From positions 9,203,001 through 9,267,000 of the forward strand of contig JAMJFZ010001816.1 in assembly GCA_026225945.1 (NCBI GenBank): a stretch of 64,000 bases of DNA. Reading direction: 5' to 3'. The stretch's first letter is position 1; each line of letters opens with the position of its first letter. Position numbers and translations under genes: made by a program. The stretch is from Cricetomys ansorgei (Eukaryota; Chordata; Mammalia; Rodentia; Nesomyidae). Of this stretch, positions 50,200 through 61,050 are shown piece by piece. The notes under the pieces are model-generated. The model ran no database searches. It saw only the letters and a list, made by a program, of their open reading frames with translations, and had not been told where the DNA came from.

Positions 50200-50834
50200 A
50201 TATAATGTATTTTAACCAACTCCACCCCCCCAACACATATTATCTGACCTTAAGTGTGTTCCCTGTCCTCATATAACATTTTTACCTCCTAACTTCCTAT
50301 GCAGTGTTTTTAAAGTCACAAAGTCCTTTTAGAGCCTCTTAATGTCCATGAGTGGAGTTTTGTATCCTGGGACATGGGCAGTCTCTTGGGGATTTACTGC
50401 TGGAAAAACTTGCTATTTCTCCACAGAAGACATCATCTAACAACAGCTTCTCAGCTAGTGCAGGAATACATGAAACACCTCCACTATCCTTGATGGCATT
50501 TTGGCTGGCATGATGTTGTGCAGAATTTGTACCTGTAGTCACAGATACCATGAGTTTGTGAAATAGCCTTCTCATGTCTAGTAAACAATTTTGCCTCCAG
50601 ATACATACTACTTCTGGTTCTTACAATCTCTCTGCTCCCTCTTCCACAACAGCTTCCTCAGCCTTGAGAGGACAGAATTTGATGTAGACATCCATCCGAT
50701 TTCTACTCCACAGAATGTTGCAGGTCTTGGTATTAATCAATATCTACTGATCAACTGTAAAAGGAAGCTTTTCTGAATAAGTATGAAGATAGGAACTTGG
50801 TAGGCATTTGATAGTATGTCAATTTAGCATATTA

Positions 50835-50891
<57 letters not shown>

Positions 50892-51080
50892 GGTTCTTCC
50901 CTATGTCTTCTCACCAATCCTGCCATGAGTTCTTGGCTCAGTTAAGGATACTAGGCAGAAGAAAGAAGTTGGTGATTCCTATAATATTTAAACCAGCCTT
51001 GCCAGTGCAGTCATCTCATGATCTGGGATTTTTCCCATGTATCTCACAGGTTTGATATGTAGCTTTGGTTTGTTTGATTT
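50200..51080 (-). mobile_element. L1 3' UTR, older Lx-like, antisense
   Basis: Landmarks in plus-strand order are AATGTCCATGAGTGGAGTTT, CTGGGACATGGGCAGTCTCT, AACAGCTTCTCAGCTAGTGC, TGTGCAGAATTTGTACCTGT, TTCTTACAATCTCTCTGCTC, CTCAGCCTTGAGAGGACAGA, GATGTAGACATCCATCCGAT, AGGAAGCTTTTCTGAATAAG and AGGTTCTTCCCTATGTCTTC. These follow a rodent L1 3' UTR in reverse. An ATT microsatellite has expanded inside it. The small frames at 50339-50776 are UTR artefacts. Confidence 0.65.
50834..50891. repeat. (ATT)n microsatellite
   Basis: About 18 TTA units lie inside the L1 3' UTR, at a place where related copies have a short A/T-rich segment. Confidence 0.97.
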
Positions 51081-51249
51081 TCCTATTTCCACAGGGTTAG
51101 AAATTTGAATGAACAAACATTTTTAGTGGATTATATCAACTTTCATACATATGGCTGAAGGGACTTTGAATTGAGACATCTTGGTCAGTGTGGAATTATA
51201 TATATATATATATAAACTGAGTTTTCCAACATTGGCTGTTTGTCTACTA

Positions 51250-51668
51250 GAAAGATTGAGTTGCTCAGTTCATGAAGTTAGAGGCCTCAGCAGACTCAAT
51301 ATGGTCCAAAGCCATAGCGGTTTACTAGAGAGTTCCTTATTGCTGTTGATGCACATTGGAAGGTCAAATAAGGTGAGCTCTGATGTCACAGAAAGATGTC
51401 AGAAGCAGTGTCAGAAACAGGGTAGAAGCACTCACAAGCAAAAATGAAGACATACAGGAAAAAAAAAGAAAAAGAAAACTCTTCTTTGTTCTCAGAGCTC
51501 TTTATATTGTGAGGCTATTGGAATGTCCTGCTCCATCGGGGACGCATCAAATTCCTTCTGTTAGTCCTTCAAGAAAATACCCTCAGAGTCTTGTACAGAG
51601 GCAGGTATCTCAGATGATTCCAGATCCAACCAAGCTGACAATCAAGGTCAACTGCCACATGCATTAAT
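51250..51668 (+). other. probable old interspersed repeat, unassigned
   Basis: CAATATGGTCCAAAGCCATA, GTTGATGCACATTGGAAGGT, GTCAGAAACAGGGTAGAAGC, AGATGATTCCAGATCCAACC and AAGCTGACAATCAAGGTCAA look like fragments of dispersed rodent repeats I have seen, but I could not name the family. The two plus-strand frames (51181-51447 and 51383-51667) overlap within it and are not supported as genes. Confidence 0.35.
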
Positions 51669-52014
51669 ATGTCTGCTTTATTTAAGGCTGATATTCATGT
51701 GGAATAGATAGAGTGCTATTTTCAGAGACTGGTTTTTGTGGATTTCTAACATGTAAATGTGCTGATTATTTTTGTAGAAATTGTACACCAATGATGCAGG
51801 AGTTATATTATTTTTGAAATAGCCTTCAAAATTAATGAAAGACGTTATTTTGTAATCAGATACCATAATCATAAGTATCACTTTGAATAGGTCATAAAAA
51901 TGCAACGGACATGAGGGTATGCAGATACCCTAATGGAAACAGATGGACATGAGGGTATGTATATGAAAACTTTAAACAAATAAACAAATAAAAAAGATAC
52001 CTAAAAAAAAATCA

Positions 52015-52375
52015 GGCCATGGTAACCTGGGTTTGGGGAGCTGTGGGCAATGACCTATAACTGAGGAAGAGCCAGTCAATTCTTTCCAGGGAAGAGCCCC
52101 TAATAGGGTCTAAGCATGTGTTATATAAACAATGCTAAAGGACTTTGAAGACTATTTGTGCTAAACATATATGTAACACTATTTTATTATGTATAATATT
52201 AATGAATATAATAAAATTAATAATCTATAATAATAACTGTGATAAATAATAATGTATAATGATAATAATAAAGAAGAGGTTATGAATTTAATGCAGAGTG
52301 GAGCTGGGGGAAGAAGAGGGAGGGATGGAAATGATGTAATAGGGTACTTTTGAATGAAATTCTCAAATAAACTAG
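52015..52375 (+). mobile_element. older L1 3' end fragment
   Basis: CTGGGTTTGGGGAGCTGTGG, AGAAGAGGGAGGGATGGAAA and TGATGTAATAGGGTA resemble pieces of an L1 3' terminus, split by an AT-rich tract. It lies directly upstream of the second L1 3' UTR. The longest open frame of the window (146 residues, minus strand, 52179-52619) runs antisense across both and is an artefact. Confidence 0.45.
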
Positions 52376-52419
52376 AAGCATCAGAACTGTGATTATTAGA
52401 TAACACAAATGAGAAATAT

Positions 52420-53098
52420 ATGTACAAACTCAGCCTTAAAAAGGATGTCTCCATTAAATCCCTCCCCTCAGGGCTCAGAGAACTATGTGGAAGAGGAGAC
52501 AGAAAGATTGTTAGAGCCAGACGGGATGAAGGATACCAAGGAATCAAAGCCTTGTAACACAACAGGCCCCATGCACATATGAGCTTCCAAAGATGGAGCA
52601 GCATGCACAGGACCTGCACGGTTCTATACCAGTTGGGGGTTTAGAGCCAAAACAAGAGGACACATGCCCATTCTTATCTAGGAAGCTATCTCCAATTAAT
52701 AACCACTATCAAATGAAAAATTAGCTTTCTCAAAGAGAATCTCACTGGGAAAACAAATGATTCTTAAGGGTAGCCCTCAAGTCCAGCAGTAAATGGCCAA
52801 CAGAAAACAAAGTCAGTGGTATCTTGGGAGGTTCTTTGTCTCATAATGTTGTCAGGGCATTTTTCTTTTTTAATCTTTTAGGTCCTTTGAGTATATATTA
52901 CTGGTTCTGGTTCTGTGTTCTTAAAGGGATTCCTATGTGTGTAGATGTGTGTGTTTCCACATCTATATACAGTTTTTGTGCTTTTACTTTAGCTCTTTTT
53001 TCTTGTTTATTTTTTTTTGTACTATACCAATTTTTTGTTGTTGTTTGATCTTATCTTATTATGATGCCTAAAATTTCTGTTTATTTTCTAATGAGAAA
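52420..53098 (+). mobile_element. L1 3' UTR, Lx-like, sense
   Basis: CTCAGCCTTAAAAAGGATGT, CTCCATTAAATCCCTCCCCT, GGGCTCAGAGAACTATGTGG, GAGACAGAAAGATTGTTAGA, AGCAGCATGCACAGGACCTG, GAAGCTATCTCCAATTAATA, GTCCAGCAGTAAATGGCCAA, TTTGAGTATATATTACTGGT and TATTTTCTAATGAGAAATTG follow the L1 3' UTR closely. The element stops abruptly at copy D of the LTR-like family, so its G-rich end and A-tail are missing. Confidence 0.8.
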
Positions 53099-53099
53099 T

Positions 53100-53535
53100 T
53101 GGGGGGAGCTCAGCAGAATAAATCAGTATCCGAAGGGAAGAGGGAATCAGTTTGAAGCTGAGCAGAGCAGTTCAGTCTGAGGTAGTCAGAGAGTCAGCTG
53201 GCATCTCCAAAGAGTCTGGTCAGAAATAGTCAGCCAGCTCAGAAGGTCGATTTGAGTCAGCAGCTCCGAGGAGATTTTGGGTCAGAACAACCAAGTGAGT
53301 TGAGTTGAACCAGAAGAGTCAGAGTTCAGAAGGAGCTAGTCACCGTGACTCAGTAAGCAGTAAGACTTGAAGCTTAATTAGATTGTATGGAATCTAAAAC
53401 CTTCTGGTTTTAGGCTTAAAAGTAGTTTGTATGGAGGCAGAAATGCTCTAGGGCTCCAGAATAGAACTGGTGATTGCGTAATTAAATTAGACAAAGGAAT
53501 AAACCAGCATTTGCTCTGAATCAACGTCTTCATTT
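53100..53535 (+). mobile_element. purine-rich LTR-like element, copy D (3' part)
   Basis: This has the AG/GTCAG-rich core (AGTCAGAGAGTCAGCTGG, GAACCAGAAGAGTCAGAG, GAGCTAGTCACCGTGACTCA), then TTAGATTGTATGGAATCTAA, CTTCTGGTTTTAGGCTTAAA and the 3' end AATAAACCAGCATTTGCTCT followed by GAATCAAC. The 5' third with the B1-like pieces is missing. Confidence 0.6.
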
Positions 53536-55299
53536 GGTGAATCAATAGCTACAGATATAGCAGGATTAGGAGTTTAGATCACTCTTGCCTACCTTGTCAA
53601 TCCTTACTGTTTCAAAAACCAAACAAAATTGGACATGGATGTTTAGCATTCTGCAGCTACTATTTATAATAATTACCTAGTATTACAGGTGTACACTCAG
53701 ATAATCAATTTATGCAGAAAAGTCTGGGAGATCTGTCTTGGGACAAGTAGTGTTTAACTATTCACAGAATTATAAAATCAAAGTAAATTAAATTAAGGGT
53801 GCACAGAAAGAGACACAGAGTATCTTTTGTGGAGTTTAACACAAATGCAGATTGTTCTCGCTTTTTTTTTATTCTTTAATTATAGAGGAATAATTTCTGG
53901 TATACATTTAATTAGCCTTTGCTACCTTTAAGTCTCTAAAATTGTGTCTTCTAAATTAAACACATGGTTTATTGATTAAATATTATGAATTTATAAATAT
54001 ATCTCTCAATTCAACATCTTGTTTATTATATTTTGTTCATCGTTACAAGGATAGAATAGTGGTTGCTTTATTTTTTATATCTAATATAGGATTCTTGATT
54101 TTGATTAAGACAGTCCCATCTAAATTTCTAAGTATTTGATTTGCACTCAACTCAGAATTCAGAGGGTTCTGCACTGTTAGAATTCACTTTGTGACATCTA
54201 CCTGGTGTATCTTGTTTCTCACCTCTGTGATTTCACCTACTGCTGTGATTGCAACAGGGAGCAGAAGGGACATGAATTATGGAGAAGAAGCACGAAAGGG
54301 TTTCAGTCCTCATCTGAATTCCCTTCATGTCAGCTGTTCCTCTGCTGATTTAAAATGAGAAAGACTAGAAATCAGAGCAAATGTGAGAGCCTTAGATACA
54401 ACTAAATTAAAAACTAAATTAAAAAATCTAACTCAATCCATAATATGTGACTGTATTAGAAGTAAGGACAAGAGAGCATTTCATGTATCACTGATTAAGA
54501 ACAAGGGGCTCTTAAAACAATATAGAAATATAAGAAACCGGTGAGGGATTATATGCCCTGCCTTTCTGCCAATTAAAGAAGAAAACCCAGAGAAGGTAAA
54601 GAAAACAACTATAGAATTGTTTCTATCCTGTTCTGAATTTTAACACCATTCACAAAGATATTTAGATTCCTAAGAAATAAACTCCTTCCCACAGCAACTG
54701 TATCCTTAAGAATGTTGGTCCTGACTTGCTGAAATAAATTTTCTATCCTCCTCCTCTCCTCCTTCTGCTCTTCTTCCTCCTCTTCCTCCTTTTCTTCCTC
54801 TACCTCCTCATTTTTATCACTGCTAGTATTTTTGCTTGTTTTATAATTACTATTTGCTTTTTCTGGCCTACTTTAATCAAAGCTAATCGTGGAACATTTA
54901 AAAATCAGTCCTTAATGCTATACTCCGTAATAAAGTATATTCAGCCTGTTTTATGACTGTCATTACATGTAGTAACTAATTTAAATAATGGTATTTTTCT
55001 CTTTCAGAAATAATAAAAGTTATTTATTTCTCTCATGAAATTTAACAGTCGACTTTTTGTCATTTGGAAATTAGTAATGTCTGGAAACTTAAATTGTCAA
55101 CATTAGATTTGTTGAGTTATTTGGTTATATTTTAAGATATGTGTAAAAATTCAAATATATTTGAAATTAATGAGATGACACGGCTGCAACATGTTCGTTT
55201 CCTATACTTATTTCAAAGTTGATGTATGTTACTGAAAAGACAGGAATTTCATTCAGAAAATACATTTAATGTTACCTTAATAGACAGTGATATTCTAAT
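53536..55299. other. AT-rich stretch, nothing recognised apart from a polypyrimidine tract
   Basis: No gene or named transposon. A pyrimidine-only tract lies at 54748-54812. Confidence 0.5.
54748..54812. repeat. (CTTCCTC)n polypyrimidine tract
   Basis: TCCTCC and CTTCC units run with almost no purines on the plus strand. Such tracts can adopt triplex structures. Confidence 0.85.
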
Positions 55300-55506
55300 C
55301 AGGAGTTCTCAACTTTTGTGGTCAAATGACATGCTCACAGGGGTTGCTTAAGGCCATCTACATATCAGATATTTATATCATGATTCATAAGAGTAACCAC
55401 ATTACAGTTATGAAGTAGCAACAAAAATAATCTTATGGTTAGGTGTCACTACAACATGAGGAACTGTGTTAATGAGTCACAGCGTTAGACATGTTATAAA
55501 CCACTA
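55300..55506 (+). mobile_element. URR1-like hAT transposon, second copy
   Basis: It begins CAGGAGTTCTCAACTTTTGT and ends TAAACCACTA. The body has CTACATATCAGATATTTATA, ACCACATTACAGTTATGAAG, TAGCAACAAAAATAATCTTA and ACATGAGGAACTGTGTTAA. It has the same orientation as the copy at 20752 but more decayed ends, and no clear 8-bp duplication (ATTCTAAT against ATATTGAC). Confidence 0.75.
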
Positions 55507-55634
55507 ATATTGACATTTATTTTCCAATTAATGCTAGACAAACTGGACAATAAATGAGATATGTATTTAGAATAAGACAAAATGCACCAAAATTTTATTA
55601 TGACGGACAATCATCTTTGGCTGTTTCTGGTTAT

Positions 55635-55646
55635 GAATTTCTTTTA
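55635..55646 (+). repeat. target-site duplication, left copy
   Basis: GAATTTCTTTTA is identical to 58304-58315 and brackets the antisense L1. Confidence 0.75.
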
Positions 55647-58303
55647 TTTTTGTAATTAGTTGATTTACAATTTTTCTTCTCTCCTATAAGACATAGTAAC
55701 ATCCCTCCTACCCTCTCTCTATTCCTCCCAGCTCCCCCATCTTCCCTCTCCTCCTCTTATATACTCTTCCAATCCCCACCCACTCCCCACACACTCAAAA
55801 GCCTCCCTCCCGATTATCCCTATAGAAGAGAGCAGTCCTCCGTGGGTTATGCTCAAGCAGGTCAAAACAAATAGGACAAGATTGGCCATTAGTCCATAAA
55901 TTAAGGGTGAACTAGGCAACCCAACTGGAGGAAATGGATCCCAAGGGCAGAAAAAAGCATCAGAGAACCCCCGCCCCATACACTCTAGCCTGTAGGTTCT
56001 CTGCAAAAACCCCAAGCCAGACAACTACATAGCATATCTAGGAGACCCTGAAGGTTCTTTTTCTGCTGCTTTAGACTCTGAGGAACCCCAAAAGTGTTAG
56101 TCTGTTGACTCCATGGGATCCCAACTCCTCTGGTTCCCGAAATCACCCTTCCCCTCTTCTACGAGTTTTCTGGAGCCCTGGGCCAAGATAACCTCTGCAT
56201 CGGTTCCCATCAGTTGAGGAAGCCTCACTGATGGAGACTGGGTTAGGTACCATCTATGAGTCGAACAGGATATCATTAGAAATTGTCTCTTGGCTATCCA
56301 GTCTCTAGTTCCTGGCCTATACTGCAGAAGCAGGCATGGGTTCTCTCTTTTGGCGTAGGGTTCTGCCCTTCCGTTGTCCATGGGTATCCTATAGGAGGAT
56401 GATGGGTTATAAGTTGAATGTTGTGCGGCTGGGGTTGTGTCCCAGTTCCTCCACTGGGAGCTTGCATGTTACAGCATTTATTCTATTTCCATTTTACCAG
56501 GAAGATTACAGTAAGGCCTTCCTTGTTGCTTAGTTTTTCTGGGCTTGTGGATTGCAGCTCCTTTGTCCTTGTCCATATATAAGTATGCTGAGTTTGTCAT
56601 TCTTGGACTGGGTTTATTACCTCACTCAGAATGATTTTTTTTTCTAGTTCCATCCATTTGCCTGCAAAATGTATGTAGTCATTTATTTAAAATAGCTGAG
56701 TAGTACTCCATTGTGTAAATGTACCAAAATTTCTATATCCATAACTCAGTTGAGGGGCATCTAGGCTGGTTCCGATTTCTGGCTATTATGAATAAAGCTG
56801 CTATGAACATAAATAAGCAAGTGTCCTGGTTAGATGGAACCTCTTTTGGGTATATGCCCAGAAATTGCATGGCTGGATCTTGATGTTGGTCAAGTTCCAA
56901 ATTCCTGAGGAATCATCATATTAATTTCCATAATGGGTGTACAAGTCTGCACACTCACCAACAGTGCCGGTGTGTTCCCCTTGCTTCACAATCTTGTCAG
57001 CATGAGCTGTATTTGCATTATTGGTTTTATCCATTCTAACAGGTGTAAGATGTAATCTCAGAATAGTTTTGATTTGTATTTCCCAGATGGCTAAGGATGT
57101 TGAAAATTTCTTTTAAGTGTTTCTCAGCCATTCAAGATTCCTCTTTTGATAATTCTTTGTTTAGATCTGAACCTCATTTTTTTGATTGGATTATTTGTAT
57201 TGTTGATGTGTACTCCCTTGAGTTCTTTATATATTTTGGATAATAGCCCTCTATCAGAAATGGAGTCGATGAAAATCATTTCCCATTCTGTAGACTGCTG
57301 CTTTGTCTTATTGACAGTGCCCTTTGCTTTACAGAAGCTTTTCAGTTTCATGAGGTCCCATTTATTAATCAAAGATCTCAGTACTTGACCCATCGGTGTT
57401 CTGTTCAGGAAGTTATCTCCTGTGCCAATGTGTTCAAGGCTATCCCCCACTTTCTTTTCTATTAAGTTCAGTGTATCTGGTTTTATATTGAGGTCTTTGA
57501 TCCATTTGGATTTGAGTTTTGTGCAGGGTGACATATATGGGTCTATTTATATTGTTCTACATGCAGACTTCTAGTTTGACTAGCACCATTTGTTGAAGAT
57601 GCTCTCGTTTTTCCATCGTGTGTTTCTGGCTTCTTTACCAAAGATCAGGTGTCCATAAATGTGTGGCCTTCTATATGGATCTTTAATTCAGTTCCATTGA
57701 TCAAAAGGCCTGTTTTTATGCCAATACCATACAGTTTTTATTACTATAGCTTTGTAGTACAACTTGAGATCAGGAGTTGTGATACTTTCAGAAGTTCTTT
57801 TATTTTTAAAGATTATTTTAGCTATTCAGGGTTTTCATTCTTTCCACATGAATTTGTCCTTTCTAGGTCTACAGAGAATTGTGTTGTGATTTTAATAGAG
57901 ATGGCGTTGAATCTGTAGATGGCTTTTGGTAAGACAGGCATTTTTACTGTATCCTTTTACATGCTCCTACTGATCTAGGAGCATGGGAGATATTTCTGTC
58001 TCCTGGTATCTTCTTCAATTTATTTGTTAAAAGACTTAATGTTTTTGCCAAACAAGTCTTTCACTTGCTTGGTTAGAGTCACTCCTACATATTTTATGTC
58101 GTCTGTGGCTGTTGTGAAGGGTGTTATTTTCCTGATTTGTTTCTCAGTCTATTTGTCTTATGTTTATAGTAGAGCAACTGATGTTTTTGAGTTGGTCTTG
58201 GAGCCAGCCACTTCACTGAAGTCATTTATCAGGTATAGTCGTTCCCTGGTATATTTTTTGAGTCACTTATATACACTACCATATCATCTGCAAATAAGGA
58301 TAA
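55647..58303 (-). mobile_element. 5'-truncated L1, antisense, with target duplication
   Basis: About 2.66 kb of L1 lies in reverse: a T-rich tail at the left, the pyrimidine-rich end of the 3' UTR (TCTCTCTATTCCTCCCAGCT), 3' UTR landmarks (CCATCTATGAGTCGAACAGG, GTTGTGTCCCAGTTCCTCC), then ORF2 from about 56560 to the right end. It is truncated inside the reverse transcriptase domain. An exact 12-bp duplication flanks it. Compared with the other L1 pieces here it is longer and better preserved, so probably the youngest. Confidence 0.9.
56560..58303 (-). pseudogene. L1 ORF2 C-terminal half (broken)
   Basis: ORF2 encodes the L1 endonuclease and reverse transcriptase, which copies L1 RNA into the genome. 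The retained part starts at the catalytic motif: the minus strand at 58283-58294 reads FADD, followed by MVVYISDSKN. The longest intact frame (57124-57534, 136 residues) has LKSKWIKDLNIKPDTLNLIE, EHIGTG, NRTPMGQVLRSLINKWDLMK, KLKSFCKAKGTVN, TEWE and NNPIKK, all typical of the domain after the reverse transcriptase. Several frameshifts and stops break the rest. The endonuclease and the first part of the reverse transcriptase are absent, so it cannot mobilise itself. Confidence 0.9.
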
Positions 58304-58315
58304 GAATTTCTTTTA
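58304..58315 (+). repeat. target-site duplication, right copy
   Basis: GAATTTCTTTTA is identical to 55635-55646. It directly abuts the truncated end of the L1. Confidence 0.75.
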
Positions 58316-58324
58316 CTATTAAAG

Positions 58325-58410
58325 AGGGAATTATATATTAATATAATTAACATATATATATAAAGAATTATAATTATATATATAATATAATTATTCTAAT
58401 TATATTAGAA
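58325..58410. repeat. AT-rich low-complexity tract
   Basis: TATATA, TTAATATAA and ATTATATATA segments form several short inverted repeats. Confidence 0.8.
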
Positions 58411-59257
58411 TCAAACTTTGTAAAACTGTTACTTGTTGTAATCTTGAACTAATTATTTGATTTTTGCCAGCTTAGTTGTATTTTCTTATTTGACAAATAA
58501 TAAACTTTCAGGGGATTTAACCAATGCCTGCTACTATTTTCTGTATTTATCAATTTTTTTTTCAATTTCTTACTATAAGACTCTCAATTACTTTCTACTT
58601 TGTCTGTAGAACTTTACAAACAGCATTGTTTAGCTGACCACTTTTATAATTCGTTTACATGGATTAGATCACACTATATCCAGCCTCTAATTTCACATTG
58701 GGTTCACCAATTCACCTCAGGCTTGACTATAAACTATACTCTGTCATGGTAGGTCCAGCAAAACACATCTACTGCCTTTAAGACCTGCATCTGGCCATTT
58801 GCGTGTCCCAAGGTTGCACCTCTCTGCTTGCTTTAGCTTATACTGTTTGAATACACTCTGTTGCTTTACACATCTGCTTAGATATTATCTTTCCAAAGAG
58901 CCTCCCCAGATTATTACCATACTAATTTGGCATAGCTAAACCACAACATAAAATACTCATAAAATTATAATTATGAATGTAATTATGTTTGCTCTAATTA
59001 AATACTATGTAAAATAAACTTATAACTTTTATTCACATGTCCTGTCCTTGGAAGGTAGATAGTATGTGAGCTACAAATGTAAGTTCAGATGAAGCAAATT
59101 GATAGAAATTAAAATTGAATTTACAAAAAATGGTGAATCATTTTACCTAATAAAAACAATATTTAATACATAATATAAAAATTTGTGGGTATTGAATAAA
59201 AGTATTCAAATGTACTGCATATTTAAGTAATCTTTTATATCTTAAGGGCATTTTATA
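58411..59257. other. unassigned stretch with a possible L2 fragment
   Basis: 58780-58920 reads like an ancient LINE-2 3' end in reverse (CTCTGTTGCTTTACACATCT, GCTTAGATATTATCTTTCC, AAAGAGCCTCCCCAGATTAT). The similarity is weak. The rest is AT-rich with no gene. Confidence 0.4.
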
Positions 59258-59445
59258 ACTCACATTTTATTTTATTTTACGTGTATATATGTGTGTATAT
59301 ATAGTTTGGATGGTTCTCACATTTCATGATGAGAATAATTTGCAAGAGTCGCTTTACTTTTTCTACAAGTTGTGCTCAAAATCCTCTCAGGTCATTAGGT
59401 GGTGAGCATCCAAAGCCATTGAGGCATCTCCCTAGCCCTTACATT
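59258..59445 (-). mobile_element. B3/B4-type SINE, antisense
   Basis: TTTTATTTTACGTGTATATA, GTTTGGATGGTTCTCACATT, TTTGCAAGAGTCGCTTTAC, TTTTTCTACAAGTTGTGCTC, CTCAGGTCATTAGGTGGTGA and GCCATTGAGGCATCTCCCTA with AGCCC follow the reverse of a tRNA-headed rodent SINE. Confidence 0.65.
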
Positions 59446-60499
59446 TAAGCTTTGATATTCACAAATTATATCAATATTTTTCACCATTTGCTGTTTCCTC
59501 TGAGCTAGTAATTCCAATCTCATTTCAGATACTTAGATATGTCAAAATTTGCTTTGTAATTCTACTCAGACTGGCCCTCCTTTTGGATTAATTTCTCCCA
59601 TAAATTTTCTTCAACAATTATTAAAATATATTTTCTGGAGTCTTTTTCCTTAGCACCTCCATGTGAGATTGGAAAAGGTTATAGAGTTATAGTACAAACA
59701 TTTGTTGAAACTCTCCCAAATGTAAAAAAAAATAAAATGTTTTTTTTTCTGTATGATTGAAATCATTACCAACAATAGTTTCACAAAGGAACTACACAAC
59801 AGTTTTCTAGAAAAGTAGAATTGGCTCTTAGTGCAAATATTCCTCCCCTGACTTGTTAGTAGAATGCTTCTCTCATTCCTAGGAAGCAAATTATGTAGGT
59901 CTAGTCACAGAAACACTGTTTAACCATCATGAACATTGTAAAGCTTTTTTACTTGCATTGACTCATAATTATCACCTTTCACTAGGAGTGGTGAAGGAGC
60001 CATGAGTGTATTTGGCATCTCTTACTCATGCTTCCAGTTTTTGTCAGTTCAATTACATCACTGAATTTTGGTAAAACAGCTGTTTTACTTATAACTACTT
60101 GCCAGTGTCCGTAGATTGTGTACCACTGATAGAAAGTACTGATAGAGGTCCTCACAGCAACTATATACTATGTGTGCCATTTCACTTAAAACTCTTTACC
60201 CTAAATTTTTTTTGTGTTCTACATGTGACTATCTCCATTTTTCCTTTGTAAAGATCTTTTTATCAGAACTTTTATATTCACCCGAGTGTGAGAAGCACAA
60301 CAATGACAGTCTAGAGTATTTTTTCTAAATTCTGTTAGGACAAGAATATAGCACTTAAAATTTTTGGTAATAGATGGCAGCAAAACCATTCACCATGTAG
60401 AACCAGTATGAGAGAGTAAAAGAGTTACTACTTCTCACTTAGAGAAACCAGTGTGGTATGTTGAAATATGTGTGCTTTGGTTTGAATAATTTAGTCTTG
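59446..60499. other. AT-rich stretch, nothing recognised
   Basis: No gene. The minus-strand frame at 59650-59889 shows no motif. 59940-60180 has balanced composition but no assignable feature. Confidence 0.5.
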
Positions 60500-60675
60500 G
60501 GTTGGGATATTTCTCCTGTTTAGTTTTTATACATTCTAAATTGAAATATAATTATATCATTTTCCCTATCTCCTTTCCTCCAGCCCCTCTCAATCTCCCT
60601 CCCTCTAACTCCTATGTCTCCTTCCTATTCTCAAGTAGATAGCCTGTTTTTCTTTGATTATTATTGTTACACAAT
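60500..60675 (-). mobile_element. L1 3' terminus, antisense
   Basis: TATACATTCTAAATTGAAAT, CCCTATCTCCTTTCCTCCAG, CCCCTCTCAATCTCCCTCCC, TCTCAAGTAGATAGCCTGTT and TTCTTTGATTATTATTGTTA match the reverse of the last part of an L1 3' UTR. Confidence 0.55.
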
Positions 60676-61050
60676 GTGGTGGTTTGAATGAGAATGACCC
60701 CGTAGGTTCATATATATATATACACACATGCTTTATGCTCTGTTGCTGAACTGTATGGTAATGATTAGAAAATATGGCTTTGATGAAGTAAGCATGGCCA
60801 GTTGGAAGAGGTTTGTCATTGGGTGTAGGCTTTGATATTCTAAAAGCCCATGCAGGTCCAGGGTCTCTCTGGCTGCCAATCTACCTGTGTATCGGGATGT
60901 AAGATCTCAGCCCCATGCCTACCTACTGCTATACTATGAAAATGGACTAATACTCTAAAAGTGTAAGCAAGAACTCAATTAAATGTTTTCTTTATAAGAG
61001 TTGCCTTGGTCATAATGTCTATTCACAACAATGGAGATAGGAACTACGAC
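60676..61050 (+). mobile_element. abundant rodent repeat with AATTAAA end, copy 1
   Basis: GTGGTGGTTTGAATGAGAAT, GACCCCGTAGGTTCATATAT, GGAAGAGGTTTGTCATTGGG, TGTAGGCTTTGATATTCTAA, AAGCCCATGCAGGTCCAGGG, TGTGTATCGGGATGTAAGAT, AGTGTAAGCAAGAACTCAAT, TAAATGTTTTCTTTATAAGA and GTTGCCTTGGTCATAATGTC follow a very common rodent interspersed repeat over nearly its full length. The name of the family is not certain to me. Confidence 0.75.

Noticed and set aside
52179..52619. Longest open frame in the window (146 residues, minus strand)
   Set aside because: It lies antisense to two L1 3' UTR pieces and an AT-rich tract. It is a hydrophobic, low-information read without a known domain.
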